A stretch of DNA of 64,000 nt from TK10-74A sp965263065 (GCA_965263065.1 CBDHGH010000003.1:1426001-1490000), one strand, 5' to 3'; positions 1 to 9,820 are shown, numbered from the stretch's first letter. Notes: a model not told the origin generated them from the letters alone. Translations and numbers: made by a program.

Positions 1-3000
1 CCGATGTCCTCGCCCGCCACCGTCTTCTCGTCCACGCTGCGCGTGTCAGTCTCGCCGATCGGGAACTCCGGGGCGTCGTTCAGGTCGGCGACCAGAATCG
101 TCACCGTGATCGTGTCGTCCGTCACCTCGTCGGCGTCGCCATTGTCGTTCTTGCCGTCGCGGACCGACACCGTGGCCGTGTAGCTGGCTTTGGTTTCGTG
201 GTCCAAGTCGGCCTTGGTCCGCAGCTGGCCGGACGACGCGTCAATGTCGAAGGACTCCGCGCTGGTGGCATCCAGCGAGTAGGTCAAGGTGTCGTTCTCG
301 GTGTCGCTGGCCGCGACCGGCCCGCCGATGTCCACGCCCGTGGGGGTGTTCTCGTCCACGCCGCGCGTCGTGGTCTCGCCCTCGTCGAAGGCCGGCGGCG
401 TGTTGGGCGCGCGCGTCACCGTTATCATGCGGGTGTGCGTGGGGGTGTTGTCCGCAGGGGTGACCTCGATGGTGATCACGTTCGGCCCCACGTCGAGCGG
501 CACCGGGTCTCCGCTCGCGTAGCTGTCCATGCCGTTCATGATGGTGACGGTGTCGCTGCTGTTGTACAAGCTCGCCGTCACCGTCGTGGAGGTCACGGTG
601 TGGGCCGCGGTGGCGGCGAGGACGTCATCGGGTAAGACCGGCACGACGAGCGTCACGCCGGTCAACGTCACTGAGATGAGTGTGCAGAACGGCAGCCCCA
701 GGCCGGGGGTGTCGCCATCGTCATCGGTGTCGCCGTCGTCGTTCGCGTCCACCGCGATGAAGTCGTGGGCCGGGAGGCTGTTATAGTCCTCGGCGGTCAC
801 GAGGTAGCGCAACCCGTTGGGCACGCATCTGGTCAAGGCATTGCCCGCGAACCGTGTGACCTGCAGTCCGGTGATCTGGCCGATCACCCACACCGGGATC
901 GGCCCGCTGAGCTGGTTGTTGTCCAGGTACAGGAAATCCAGCAGGAAGATGTCGCCCAGCTCCTCCGGGATGGCCCCCGTCAACCGGTTCTCGCCGAGAT
1001 TCAGGGTTGTCAGGCTGAGGAGGCTGCTCAGCGAGTCCGGGATCGTTCCGCTCAACTGGTTGTCGCGGAGATTCAGGGTCATCAGGCCGATGAGGGCGCT
1101 CAGGTCGGGGATCGTCCCGCTCAACTGGTTATCGCTGAGGTCCAGCGTGATCAGGTTGCTGAGCGTGCCCAAGTCGGCCGGTAAGGTTCCGCGCAAATTG
1201 TTGCCAGAAAGGTCCAGGTCGGTGACGTTCTCGCTGCCATCCGCCGTGACGCCGAACCAATCGTTAAGGGGCTCATTGCTCCCCCAGTTGTCCTTGTTTG
1301 TCCAGCTGGCGCCGCCCGTACTGTTGTACAGGGCGATCAGCGTGGCCCGGTCCACGCCCTCGCGGAATACCGTCACGGTGTAGGTCAGCGTGGGGGTGCC
1401 GTCCGTCGGGGTGACCGTGACGGTGATCTCGTTCGACCCCACGGCGAGGGGCACATCGGCGTCGTTCCCGTACGAGGACGTGCCTTTCCGGATAGACACG
1501 GGGTCGCTGACGCCGGAGGCCAAATCCACATTCACCTTTATAGATTCCCGGGAGTTCTCCACGGAGGTGGTATAGGCCGCGGTGGCGGCGTCCCAGAGCG
1601 GATCAAGGACCGCGAAGTAGTACTGTGGAGGGGCTGGCAGCTGGGGGGTTAGGTCGTACAAGCTCAGCTCGTGGACCAAGCAGAACGGCAGCCCCAGGCC
1701 GATGGTGTCTTCCACCTCATCGAAGTCGCCGTCGCCGTTTGCGTCCACCGCGATGAAGTCCTGGGCCGGCAGGTCTATAAGCCGGCCCCCGAAGTCCACG
1801 AGGGCCTCGACGTCCAGGAGATGGCGCAACCCGAGGGGCACGCACCCGGTCAACGAAGGGTTGCCTTCGCTGTCCGTATTGCTCGCGAAGCGTGAGGCAC
1901 GCAGGCCGGTGAGGCTGCCCAGCGCGGCCGGGAAGTCCCCGCTCAAGTGGTTCTCGTGAAGGAACAGGAACTCCAGGCTGGTGAGGCTGCCCAGCTCCAC
2001 TGGGATCTCCCCCGTCAACTGGTTGCCCCACAGGGACAGGCCTGTCAGGCCGCTGAGGCTACCCAGCCAGGACGGGATCATCCCTGTCAAGTGGTTCCGA
2101 CTAATGTCCAGTTGTTGCAGGCTGGTGCCGCTCAAGTCTGGGATCGGTCCGTCCAACTGGTTACTATGGAGACTCAGAGCCACCAGGTGGGTGAGGCGGC
2201 CGAGGGAGGCCGGGATCTCCCCCGTCAACTGGTTCTTCCAAAGAATCAGACCTTGCAGGTTGGTGAGGTCGCCCAGCGAGGCCGGGATCTCCCCGCTCAA
2301 CTCATTGACCATAAGTCGCAGCCCCTTCAGGTTGGACAGGCGGCCCAGCTCAGACGGAATCGCGCCCGTCAACTGGTTGGCGTAAAGCTGCATATCTATG
2401 AGGCTGCTGAGGTTGCCCAGCGAGGCCGGGATCGACCCGCTCAACCGGTTATTGAAAAGCCACAGACTCTCCAGGTTGGCGAGGTTGCCCAGCGAGGCCG
2501 GGATCGCCCCGCTCAACTCGTTGGTGTAAAGGCTCAGGATCATCAGGTTGCTGAGGTTGCCCAGCGAGGCCGGGATCGCCCCCTCCAACGCGTTGGTGTC
2601 GAGGTACAGATACTTCAAGCTGGCGAGGCTACCCAGCGAGTCCGGGATCGCCCCGCTCAAAGCGTTCCGCTGAAGGTACAGCGACTGCAGGCGTGTGAGG
2701 CGTCCCAGGTCTGGAATCTGCCCCGACAAGTGGTTTCCGCCGAGATCCAGGTTCGTCAGGCTGGTGAGGTTGCCCAGCGAGGCCGGAGGCTGCTGTTCCA
2801 ACGCGTTGCCCCACAGCGCCAACTCCTGCAGGCTGGCGAGGTTGCCCAGCTCAGACGGAATCGCCCCGCTCAACCGGTTGCCGCCCAGGTACAGCACCGT
2901 CAGCCTGGCGAGGTTGCCGAGCGAGTCCGGGATCGCCCCCGTCAACCGATTGCCCGTCAGGATCAGCCGCTCCAGACTGGCGAGGCTGCCCAGTGAGTCC

Positions 3001-3764
3001 GGGATCGTCCCGCTCAACTGGTTGGCCTGAAGGAAGAGGTCCGCGAGGTAGGCGAGGTTGCTCAGGTCTGGGATCGTCCCGGTCAACTGGTTGCCACACA
3101 GATACAGGCCCTGCAGCTGATCGAGGTCGCCCAACTCGGCCGGCACGGTCCCAACCAAGTTGTTCCCCTCGCAACTGTAGGTGGTGAGCCACACCTCTAT
3201 GACCCGGCCGTTGCTGTCCGTCGCGACACCGAACCACTCATCGAGATCCTCAGTGCTGTCCCAGTTGGCACGGAACACCCAGTTGCTGCCGCCGGCGCTG
3301 TTGTACAGCGCCATCAGCGCGGCCCGGTCCGTCGCCACCGTTCCCTCGCGGATCACGCGCACGGTGTAGATCTTAATCGTCGGTGGCAGTGGCATTGGAA
3401 GTAGGCCGTCGTCCGTATGGGTCACCACCACGCTGATGCTCTTGCCACCCAGCGTGGGCAGGTTCACCTGATGGCCGTCGGTCCCGGTGTCGGCGTCGGT
3501 GTACTGATAGGTCACGACGCCGTCGCCGTCCGGCGTGCCCGCGATGGTCACCTGGCTCACGCTGTTCGCCACCCAAACCGTGTAGAGATCGTCCACGGGG
3601 TGGAACGCCGGGACGAGCGTCTGCGCCGTCCCCCCGTCTGCGGTGACCGTCAGATCGATGAGGGTGGCGTCCCCCGTGTGGGCGCGGAGTTCGGTCCCGG
3701 CGGGGAGGACGGCCAGCGCGGCCAGGACCAGGGCCAGTGCGGCGATGCGGATCGTGCTTCGCAT
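1..3764 (-). CDS. Secreted LRR / cadherin-repeat surface protein (3' end outside window)
   Basis: The reading frame is open from the ATG at 3764 to the window edge, at least 1,254 residues, so the C-terminus is missing. A signal peptide (residues 1 to about 28, hydrophobic core ALALVLAALAVLPA) is followed by a cadherin-like beta-sandwich module (about 32-120). Next come about 18 leucine-rich repeats of the plant type (N-x-L-x-G-x-IP), a second beta-sandwich module, about 5 more LRRs, and CADG-type cadherin repeats (FDIDASSGQL, LTYSLDA). A GGGAG ribosome site sits 7 bases before the ATG. It is probably exported and used in adhesion or binding; no enzyme domain is seen. The signal peptide and first beta-sandwich closely match the N-termini of the genes at 6506-9511 and 9821-16015, so the three form a paralogous family with exchanged middles. 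Confidence 0.85.
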   Translation of the reverse strand, partial: MRSTIRIAALALVLAALAVLPAGTELRAHTGDATLIDLTVTADGGTAQTLVPAFHPVDDLYTVWVANSVSQVTIAGTPDGDGVVTYQYTDADTGTDGHQVNLPTLGGKSISVVVTHTDDGLLPMPLPPTIKIYTVRVIREGTVATDRAALMALYNSAGGSNWVFRANWDSTEDLDEWFGVATDSNGRVIEVWLTTYSCEGNNLVGTVPAELGDLDQLQGLYLCGNQLTGTIPDLSNLAYLADLFLQANQLSGTIPDSLGSLASLERLILTGNRLTGAIPDSLGNLARLTVLYLGGNRLSGAIPSELGNLASLQELALWGNALEQQPPASLGNLTSLTNLDLGGNHLSGQIPDLGRLTRLQSLYLQRNALSGAIPDSLGSLASLKYLYLDTNALEGAIPASLGNLSNLMILSLYTNELSGAIPASLGNLANLESLWLFNNRLSGSIPASLGNLSSLIDMQLYANQLTGAIPSELGRLSNLKGLRLMVNELSGEIPASLGDLTNLQGLILWKNQLTGEIPASLGRLTHLVALSLHSNQLDGPIPDLSGTSLQQLDISRNHLTGMIPSWLGSLSGLTGLSLWGNQLTGEIPVELGSLTSLEFLFLHENHLSGDFPAALGSLTGLRASRFASNTDSEGNPSLTGCVPLGLRHLLDVEALVDFGGRLIDLPAQDFIAVDANGDGDFDEVEDTIGLGLPFCLVHELSLYDLTPQLPAPPQYYFAVLDPLWDAATAAYTTSVENSRESIKVNVDLASGVSDPVSIRKGTSSYGNDADVPLAVGSNEITVTVTPTDGTPTLTYTVTVFREGVDRATLIALYNSTGGASWTNKDNWGSNEPLNDWFGVTADGSENVTDLDLSGNNLRGTLPADLGTLSNLITLDLSDNQLSGTIPDLSALIGLMTLNLRDNQLSGTIPDSLSSLLSLTTLNLGENRLTGAIPEELGDIFLLDFLYLDNNQLSGPIPVWVIGQITGLQVTRFAGNALTRCVPNGLRYLVTAEDYNSLPAHDFIAVDANDDGDTDDDGDTPGLGLPFCTLISVTLTGVTLVVPVLPDDVLAATAAHTVTSTTVTASLYNSSDTVTIMNGMDSYASGDPVPLDVGPNVITIEVTPADNTPTHTRMITVTRAPNTPPAFDEGETTTRGVDENTPTGVDIGGPVAASDTENDTLTYSLDATSAESFDIDASSGQLRTKADLDHETKASYTATVSVRDGKNDNGDADEVTDDTITVTILVADLNDAPEFPIGETDTRSVDEKTVAGEDI

Positions 3765-3817
3765 GTGAATTCTCCCGCGGCCCGTGACGTAGTTAGGGGC
3801 TATCGTCGCATTAGTAT

Positions 3818-3988
3818 CACTCGCCAGTTGCGGGCGTGGAAAGGGCTTTTTGTACCGGAAAATGGCGGAGTATGTACCCCCACGAATGTGATACATACGT
3901 ACAGTCTGGATGTACCCGAGCGGATGTCGTCGCGGGGCGCCGGGACTCAGGGTCACTGCCCGCCGCACGACCATGCGGGCGTCGCCTG
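3818..3988 (-). promoter_or_regulatory. Upstream repeat, copy A (shared with 16073-16243)
   Basis: About 170 bases upstream of the LRR surface gene are similar, by eye about 80%, to the sequence upstream of the giant gene starting at 16015. Both copies begin about 54-58 bases before the start codon. Shared blocks include AAAGGGCTTTTTGTACCG, GGAGTATGTACCCCC, ACATACGTA and GGATGTCGTCGCGGGG. GTATGTAC and a nearby ACATACGTAC form an imperfect inverted pair that could be an operator. The copy probably carries the promoter and leader of the surface gene; a promoter hexamer could not be assigned with certainty. Confidence 0.6.
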
Positions 3989-4051
3989 CGGCGGGACGCC
4001 GTTGGCCCCGAACACTCCCTGGTTGGGAGAAGCAAGCACGGGGCGGTGACG

Positions 4052-4726
4052 TCAGCCGCCGGGCTCCACCTCGTCGAGCAGGCCGTTTCGTACAGCCCAG
4101 ACCACGATCTCCTGCTTCGTGCGCACGCCCAGCTTGTCTTGAATGCGGTAGACGGCGTTCCGGATCGTCATCGGGCTATTGCCCCTGGCCTCGCCAATCT
4201 GCGCGTATGACTTGCCACGGGCGAACAAGGTCAGGATCTCTCGCTCCCGGACGGTGAGTGTCTGCGAACCACGGGGGCTCGCTGACGAGCCCTCACGGCG
4301 GATGCTCCCGAAGACTCGCTTCACGGTCTCCGCCGGCAAGCGCAACCGGCCTGCGGCCACCTCCCGAAGCGCGTCCAGCAGTTCCTCCTTGCCGGAGTAC
4401 TTCTGCAGGTAGCCCGTCGCACCGGCCGCGACGGCCTCGATCACGGCATCCTCCTCCTTCGCGGCCGTCAGGATCAGGATCCGCGTGTCGGGCAGCAGGT
4501 CCATGATCTCCCGGCACGCCTCGACGCCGTCCTTATTCGGCATCCTCACGTCCATGATGATCACGTCCGGCGCCAAGCACTTCGCCGCGCGCACCGCCTC
4601 GACGCCGTCGCTGGCCTGTCCCACGACCTGGAACTCGGCTGATCGGTCGAGCAGGGCCCTGAGACCGTCCCGGACGATGGAATGGTCATCGACCAGCATC
4701 ACCTTGATTCTGTCGGTCGGGGACAT
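4052..4726 (-). CDS. NarL/FixJ-family response regulator
   Basis: A 224-residue two-component response regulator. The receiver domain (about 7-122) has the acidic pair D13/D14, phospho-acceptor D59 in the MDVRMP context, T87 and K109. The C-terminal LuxR-type helix-turn-helix (about 155-215) contains LTVREREILTLFARGKS and IQDKLGVRTK. It is probably a DNA-binding transcription factor activated by the kinase encoded just upstream. The kinase stop codon (TGA at 4741-4739) overlaps the Shine-Dalgarno sequence GAGGAGG of this gene, so the two are translationally linked. Its targets are unknown, but it lies between two surface-protein genes and the LRR gene starts 288 bases downstream of its stop. 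Confidence 0.93.
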   Translation of the reverse strand: MSPTDRIKVMLVDDHSIVRDGLRALLDRSAEFQVVGQASDGVEAVRAAKCLAPDVIIMDVRMPNKDGVEACREIMDLLPDTRILILTAAKEEDAVIEAVAAGATGYLQKYSGKEELLDALREVAAGRLRLPAETVKRVFGSIRREGSSASPRGSQTLTVREREILTLFARGKSYAQIGEARGNSPMTIRNAVYRIQDKLGVRTKQEIVVWAVRNGLLDEVEPGG

Positions 4727-4738
4727 CGCCGGCCCTCC

Positions 4739-5941
4739 TCACTCCTGATTCCCGTAGGGGACCCTACAGGTCACAGTGGTGCCTTGCTCGCGTCCGCCAC
4801 TCTCCACGATGAGCGCACCGCCCAGCCGCTCCGCATCGGCCTGCATGCCGGGGAAGCCGTGCCCCCGCTCGGCATAGCCGTCGGGCAGGCCGCCCCCATC
4901 ATCCGAGATCGACAACTCTATCTGGTGGGCCGCGAAGCCCAGCACGACTTCAACCCGGCTCGCGCGGGCATGCCGAAATGCGTTCGTGAGCGCGTTGTGG
5001 GCGATCGAGAAGAGCCGCGTGCGGGTTTCCGTGCTGAGCGCTGGCTCCGCGCCCAGCTGCCGCATGTCCGCGGACAGCGACGTGATCGTCGTGAACGTCG
5101 CGATATGGGACCGCAGCACGGGGCCGAGCTCCCTGCCCTCGAAGATGTGCCCCATGTCGATGGGGCGCCGCAAGTCCCACATCGCCGACTTCGACAGCGT
5201 GGATGTCGCCGCCAGCGTTTCGCTGAGTTCCGGATTGGATTCGCCGGCCAGATCGATGGCCGAGTCGATGCCCAGCCCAATCATGTAGGCGGTCTGCGCC
5301 GTCGTGTCATGGATCGCCTGCGAGAGGTCGATGCGTTCGCGCTGCAGGGCCCGCTCCCGCTCCACCGCCTCCCTTCGCTGGATGCGCTGCAACCGAGTGA
5401 TCATCGTGACGGCTGCGACGACCCCGTACAGCATCGCGATGCGCCAGAACAGCTCCTTCTCATCCCGGGCATCGATGTCCACTCCAGAACCCACCATCAG
5501 GCACACGGCTGCATAGGTCACGGCGACCAACGTCGACCAGGCGAGGACGAGCCCAGGCGCTCCGGCGAGCAGCGCGAAGCCGCAGACCGCGGGGAAGTAG
5601 GCCAGATAGATGAAGGACTCGAATCCCCCATGGACGCCGACGGCAGCCGTGATCACCACGACGTCCATGACACCGATGCCGAGCAGTAGGTTCGGTGCGA
5701 AGGGCCGCTTCCGGATCAGCTTGTAGTGCAGCCCGGCATTCAACGCCCCGAGCACGAGCACCAGCGCCACGAAGGCGGCGAACGCGTCCGGAGGCCGATA
5801 CGCGGAGTCCACCGCTGCACTGGCCAAAATCAACCAGCGTATCCAGACCGAATTCCTCGCGGCGTACCCCAGTTCGTCCGGACCGGCCCAATCGGCCTGC
5901 CGAATCCACTGGCGCACGAGACTGAAGTCAGTCCTTCGCAA
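4739..5941 (-). CDS. NarL-partner membrane sensor histidine kinase (HisKA_3 type)
   Basis: A 400-residue sensor kinase. The N-terminal about 180 residues hold about five to six hydrophobic segments (around 33-50, 54-73, 84-102, 111-150, 166-181) with almost no loop domain, so the sensor is the membrane part itself. A short coiled stretch leads to the dimerisation/phosphoacceptor motif QAIHDTTAQ with H211. The HATPase domain shows an N box (HNALTNAFRHA) and G boxes (DDGGGLPDG, GHGFPGM). It would autophosphorylate H211 and pass the phosphate to D59 of the response regulator 12 bases downstream. The frame opens with TTG at 5941; no ATG lies near the N-terminus, so the start is uncertain by a few residues. 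Confidence 0.88.
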   Translation of the reverse strand: MRRTDFSLVRQWIRQADWAGPDELGYAARNSVWIRWLILASAAVDSAYRPPDAFAAFVALVLVLGALNAGLHYKLIRKRPFAPNLLLGIGVMDVVVITAAVGVHGGFESFIYLAYFPAVCGFALLAGAPGLVLAWSTLVAVTYAAVCLMVGSGVDIDARDEKELFWRIAMLYGVVAAVTMITRLQRIQRREAVERERALQRERIDLSQAIHDTTAQTAYMIGLGIDSAIDLAGESNPELSETLAATSTLSKSAMWDLRRPIDMGHIFEGRELGPVLRSHIATFTTITSLSADMRQLGAEPALSTETRTRLFSIAHNALTNAFRHARASRVEVVLGFAAHQIELSISDDGGGLPDGYAERGHGFPGMQADAERLGGALIVESGGREQGTTVTCRVPYGNQE

Positions 5942-6307
5942 GTCAACCGCCCCTTAGTCCAATTCCGAAACCTCAGCCGGGATGCGTTGCCACGGACGCC
6001 CCGGGCGGCGCGCCCCGGGACTGTTGCGGGAAACCTATCGCGTCAGTGACCTCGGGGCCGGATTGGAGAGCACAGACGGGTGCGGCGGGCGGATCGTCGC
6101 CAGTAGCAATGTAGCGTTTTGGTGCAACGCGAGATAGAACGCTTCGCACCTACGCGACCGATATAAACGCATGTCCTATATGGACCATGGAATGTGAGAA
6201 AGTAGGTACAAACGTATCTATGCTGAGGGAATCGTCGAGCCGCGGCGCGTCCCGAAGACGGATCGGATGCCCAGGTGCGCCGTGGCGGCGCACGGCGCTA
6301 GGGTGCT
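5942..6307. other. Intergenic region with no recognisable gene
   Basis: No protein-like frame was found. The stretch lies upstream of the histidine kinase (minus strand) and next to the hsdM scrap that ends the neighbouring surface gene. An AT-richer patch at about 6160-6225 (ATATAAACGCATGTCCTATA and a GTACAAACGTAT block) is the likely kinase promoter region. It faintly resembles the GTACATACGTA block of the upstream repeats at 3818 and 16073, too weakly to call a third copy. Confidence 0.4.
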
Positions 6308-6573
6308 TTCTGCACTGGGGACCCGGCGGCGGACTTCCCTCCCGGGTCCGGCACGACGCCCCGCGGGATGCCATCATTGCCAGGATCGCGGCGCCGGCCG
6401 CCCGGAGGAGGACGCGATGCCGCTGACCACGACGGAACTCGAATCGACGCTGTGGCGCGCCGCCGACATCCTGCGCGGCCAGATCGACTCCAGCGACTAC
6501 AAGAACTACATCTTCTCGATGCTCTTCCTGAAGCGGCTCTCCGACCGCTTCGCCGAGGAGGTCGAGAGCGCGG
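6308..6573 (+). pseudogene. 5' scrap of type I hsdM (copy of 44577-44841)
   Basis: These 266 bases are almost identical (about two mismatches by eye) to the leader and first about 50 codons of the hsdM gene starting at 44732. The copy includes the same GGAGGAGG ribosome site and an ATG at 6417 opening MPLTTTELESTLWRA. Homology stops abruptly at about 6573 and the frame runs on as nonsense to 6716. The scrap has no catalytic region and is not expected to work. It lies antisense to, and forms, the last codons of the surface gene on the minus strand, so it marks a recombination or assembly junction. Confidence 0.85.
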
Positions 6574-9511
6574 TGGCGGTCAGCACGTCACCAACGATGG
6601 GCTGCACCTTCGACAGTGTGACCGTGCCGGGATCGTCGACGTCGTCGACGGTGATGGTGACCGTGATGGTGTCCTCCGCGCCGGACGGGTCAGCGGCGGT
6701 TACGGTCACGCTGTAGCTGTTGGGCCCCGTCTCGAAGTCCAGAGCGGCCTTGGTCTGCAACTGGCCGGTGGTGGAGACGATATCGAAGCTGGCCTGGCTG
6801 GCGACGTCCAGGGAGTAGGTCAGGATGTCGTTATCGTCGTCGGTGGCCGCGACCGGCGCGCCGATGTCCACGCCCGGCGTGGCGGTTCGGGCCACGCTGC
6901 GGGTTGTACTGGCGCCGTCGGTGAACGCAGGGGCCTGATTCGTGGGTGGCGGGGTTACCGTTCCTGAGTCGCTGAAGACCCAGGGGCGGGCCTGCTTGAT
7001 CGCCAGGACATTGTCGCTGGTGATCTTGAACTCGATCTCCATGGCGAACGGTTCATCTGCTGCGGGGTTGTACAGCCCCTTGAAGTGGTCATGGATCACA
7101 GTGAGGTGCTGGCGCAGCTGTGTCAGGTGGGCGTCGCTCATAAGAAGTTGTCCCGCCGGCACTTGGTTGGAGGTGGCAAGAACGGTGTAGCTCAACTGGT
7201 GGAGCAGGAGTTCTTCTGGCACAGAGTGCGCATCGGGGTTGGTGACCAGATCCTCGCCGACCTGGCTGTTGACGTAGTAGGTGTTTTCCCTGTTGTCAAT
7301 GGGATCGAAGGAGACGGCGACGCCGTTGAGCAGTTCGTCCCGGTGGCTGGGATGCACCAGGATCCCCATGGCGGCCGCCAGGTGATCGATGCGATAGAAG
7401 TCGCGTTCGGTGAAGGCCCGGAAGTTCCAGAGGCTGGCGTACACCTCCTTGAGGGATTTGGCGAGGTCCTCCTCGTCTTCGCTAGGCTTCTGGCTCTTAG
7501 AGTCGTACAGCCCCGCGCCGTTAAAGCCGGGCAGGTCCTCGTTGTTGGTGCTGGATCGGTAGCGACGGTTGATTCCTTCTGGAACCCCTTCATTCATCTC
7601 TTCCAATGCCGTGAGTATCCACTCCGGTGTCTCCGCGTCCTCGATGTCGTCGCGCAGATCGTCGAGCATGTCATCCTTGGTTTCGAAGTCCGTCTGGAAA
7701 TCTTCGTCGGCCAGCATGGTTTCGATGCGGGTGTAGAAGCCGTTGTGCTTCATGAACTCGTCATAGAAATAGAACGGGATGGCGAAGCCGTCGGGAACGG
7801 TCCCAGCCGGGAACTCCAATGTTCCCAGCACGGCCACGTTCGCCGCTTTGACGCCGAACGCAGTCCAGTCCTCGAAGCCGACCTCGCTCAGGTGGGTGAT
7901 CTCTGTGACCGAGAGATCCCTTTGCGGCGTCTGTTCTGTGGAGGGCCGGGAAGAGGCGTAGTGGGCATCGACTTCCGCAGGCGTGGCGGCCGCAAGGGTC
8001 CATCCGTCCTCGGTCACCGTGTAGTGGACGTAGCTGTCGATGAGATCAGCAATGTCGGTGTTGTCGAGGGCGTCCCGGATGAAGGCGTTGGGCACACCGT
8101 CCTGAATCGCGCGTAGGTTGACATGCGACAACGGCGTTTGGGGCACGGTGGAGATGATGCCGGCGACGCGAGGCAGTTCATTGGGCAGCGCCTCGTAGAT
8201 CACCACGTCGCGGGGGTTGGGACGGTCGTCCAGGTCCATGATCCGCAGAAGGCCGTAGCCTTCCCCCTGGTTCAGCGAGAGGAAGTTCACGTCGCGATGA
8301 ATTTCCGCGTCGAAAACGAGATTGATGCGGGAGGCCCGGTACAACGGCAAGTCGAACGGCGAAGACTGGGAATCAATGTGCGGCACCTTGTAGGCGAGGT
8401 TGTCCGTAAGCAGCGGCATACTGGCGGCGAGCAGCGTGTAGAGGCGCGCCACAAGATTGAAGGAGTTCTCTCGCCGTAGCCGTAGCCAGAAATAGTAGAC
8501 TCCCCGGCTGCCATCGGAGGCGACGAGTTCCCGATCACGCACGATCCCGCCGACCACCACCCCGGCCTGGCCCTCCTCGAGGCCGACCGCATCGAGGAAG
8601 GTACTGTGGCGCGGGTGCGTTTCCGTATTTAGGAAGTAGACACCCGGGCGGCCGGCGGCCATGCCAAACACGATGATCTTCTGGAAATCCGGGAACTGGG
8701 AGAGCGCCGCGAGCGTGTCCTGATCGGGAATGGCCACGGCGCCGTCAATGAGTTCGATGGCGGGGGCGGGGTTCACCGGGTTCATGGTCCCTAGATCTTC
8801 GAGTTCGGTGATGTCGTCGATGCAATCGCCGTCAACATCGGCCGGGTCGGCGACGAGGTACTTGTCCACCCGGTAGCGCTCTTTGGGGAGCGCCTTGATG
8901 TTCTCGGCCAGGGTTGTCGTGCCCGCCTCACCTTTCTTTACCAAGACAGGCAAATCCACCTCGGTGTCCGTATCCAAATCGTCGCTCACGTAGAGCACGA
9001 AGTAGTCGTCAGTGCTGGATGTCACCACGATGGGCACTGCCTCAACCTCGACCGGCGTGGGCGTTGGGTTGTAGCCGCCTCCTGCACACGGGTCGTCCGC
9101 CACCTCGCGGCTCACCAGCACGGTGTAGGTCTGCGTGTCCGTCCCATGGGTCACCACCACGTTGATGGACTTGTCGCCCGCCGTGGGGAGGTCCACCTGC
9201 TGGCCGGCGGTGTTCGTGTCGGCGTCCGTAAGCGCCGTCCCGTCCGTGTCCTGATAGGCCACAGTGCCGTCGCCGTCCGGCGTGGCCACGATGGTGATCT
9301 GGGTCACGGTGTTGGCTACGGCGACCGTGTAGTCAGTCACCGTGCTGCTGAACGTCGGGGAGAGCGTCTGCGCCGCTCCCCCTGCGGTCACCGTTAGCGC
9401 GGTGAGGCTGGCGCCGCCCGGCGAGTGGGCGCGCACGTCGGTCGCGGCAGGGACGACGGCCAGCGCCGCCAGGACGAGCGCGAGCGCGGTGATGCGGATC
9501 TTGGTCTTCAT
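6506..9511 (-). CDS. Secreted cadherin / glucan-dikinase-like protein with chimeric C-terminus
   Basis: 1,001 residues. A signal peptide (1 to about 28) is followed by a cadherin-like beta-sandwich (about 33-120), a segment with a calcium-loop-like D-x-D-x-D stretch (around 225-240, DVDGDCIDDITEL), and a dikinase-like core. The core has a phosphohistidine motif TPLSHVNLRA (H463), the nucleotide-binding motif YRSSTNNEDLPG (R652) followed by GAGLYDS, and a closing QARPW (R842). This order, histidine domain before ATP-grasp, and the wording of both motifs are those of glucan water dikinases rather than PEP synthase. One CADG cadherin repeat follows (about 860-975). The last about 22 residues are encoded by the antisense of an hsdM scrap, cutting the protein inside a domain that continues normally in its paralogue at 9821-16015. 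The ribosome site GGGGAG lies 9 bases before the ATG. Substrate and activity are unknown. Confidence 0.82.
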   Translation of the reverse strand: MKTKIRITALALVLAALAVVPAATDVRAHSPGGASLTALTVTAGGAAQTLSPTFSSTVTDYTVAVANTVTQITIVATPDGDGTVAYQDTDGTALTDADTNTAGQQVDLPTAGDKSINVVVTHGTDTQTYTVLVSREVADDPCAGGGYNPTPTPVEVEAVPIVVTSSTDDYFVLYVSDDLDTDTEVDLPVLVKKGEAGTTTLAENIKALPKERYRVDKYLVADPADVDGDCIDDITELEDLGTMNPVNPAPAIELIDGAVAIPDQDTLAALSQFPDFQKIIVFGMAAGRPGVYFLNTETHPRHSTFLDAVGLEEGQAGVVVGGIVRDRELVASDGSRGVYYFWLRLRRENSFNLVARLYTLLAASMPLLTDNLAYKVPHIDSQSSPFDLPLYRASRINLVFDAEIHRDVNFLSLNQGEGYGLLRIMDLDDRPNPRDVVIYEALPNELPRVAGIISTVPQTPLSHVNLRAIQDGVPNAFIRDALDNTDIADLIDSYVHYTVTEDGWTLAAATPAEVDAHYASSRPSTEQTPQRDLSVTEITHLSEVGFEDWTAFGVKAANVAVLGTLEFPAGTVPDGFAIPFYFYDEFMKHNGFYTRIETMLADEDFQTDFETKDDMLDDLRDDIEDAETPEWILTALEEMNEGVPEGINRRYRSSTNNEDLPGFNGAGLYDSKSQKPSEDEEDLAKSLKEVYASLWNFRAFTERDFYRIDHLAAAMGILVHPSHRDELLNGVAVSFDPIDNRENTYYVNSQVGEDLVTNPDAHSVPEELLLHQLSYTVLATSNQVPAGQLLMSDAHLTQLRQHLTVIHDHFKGLYNPAADEPFAMEIEFKITSDNVLAIKQARPWVFSDSGTVTPPPTNQAPAFTDGASTTRSVARTATPGVDIGAPVAATDDDNDILTYSLDVASQASFDIVSTTGQLQTKAALDFETGPNSYSVTVTAADPSGAEDTITVTITVDDVDDPGTVTLSKVQPIVGDVLTATALSTSSAKRSESRFRKSIEKM

Positions 9512-9598
9512 GTCAGTTCACTCCCCGGCTGGCCCGCGCGCCGGCGGGCGCGTTTAGTGGGCCACATGAAGGAGAGAACAGGACACGCATAGTGTCAG

Positions 9599-9624
9599 TC
9601 AATGGGATAAATATATTTGGTCAA
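9599..9624 (-). promoter_or_regulatory. Shared 26-bp motif upstream of surface gene (copy 1)
   Basis: Read on the minus strand this is TTGACCAAA, 5 bases, TTATCCCATTGA, ending 87 bases before the start codon at 9511. The same two blocks with the same spacing occur at 17753-17778 ahead of the PPC-domain gene, with one mismatch (G for C). TTGACC could be a -35 element, or the whole could be a regulator site. The rest of 9512-9820 holds no gene. Confidence 0.5.
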
Positions 9625-9820
9625 ACGCAAGGAATACCGTTTGGGCGTTGGGCCGTGGTGGGGGCGGTAGGGGATGCGGTATAGCGCCGGCATTAGCGGC
9701 GTCTTCGCCCCGGAGATGCGCGACTTCCTGCGGGCAAGCGAGATCACGGAGCCACGGGGCATCGGCGCTGGCCGGCCCGTCGCAAGCGGGCCGCTGGGGC
9801 AACGCTGCTGGCGCTCGCGC

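Noticed and set aside
900..3150. CRISPR-like regular repeats
   Set aside because: The periodic similarity is about 72 bases and encodes leucine-rich repeats in frame; there are no identical repeats with unique spacers.
6160..6225. Third copy of the surface-gene upstream element
   Set aside because: Only a few short blocks are shared (GAATGTG, GTAC...ACGTAT) and it precedes the histidine kinase; similarity is too weak.
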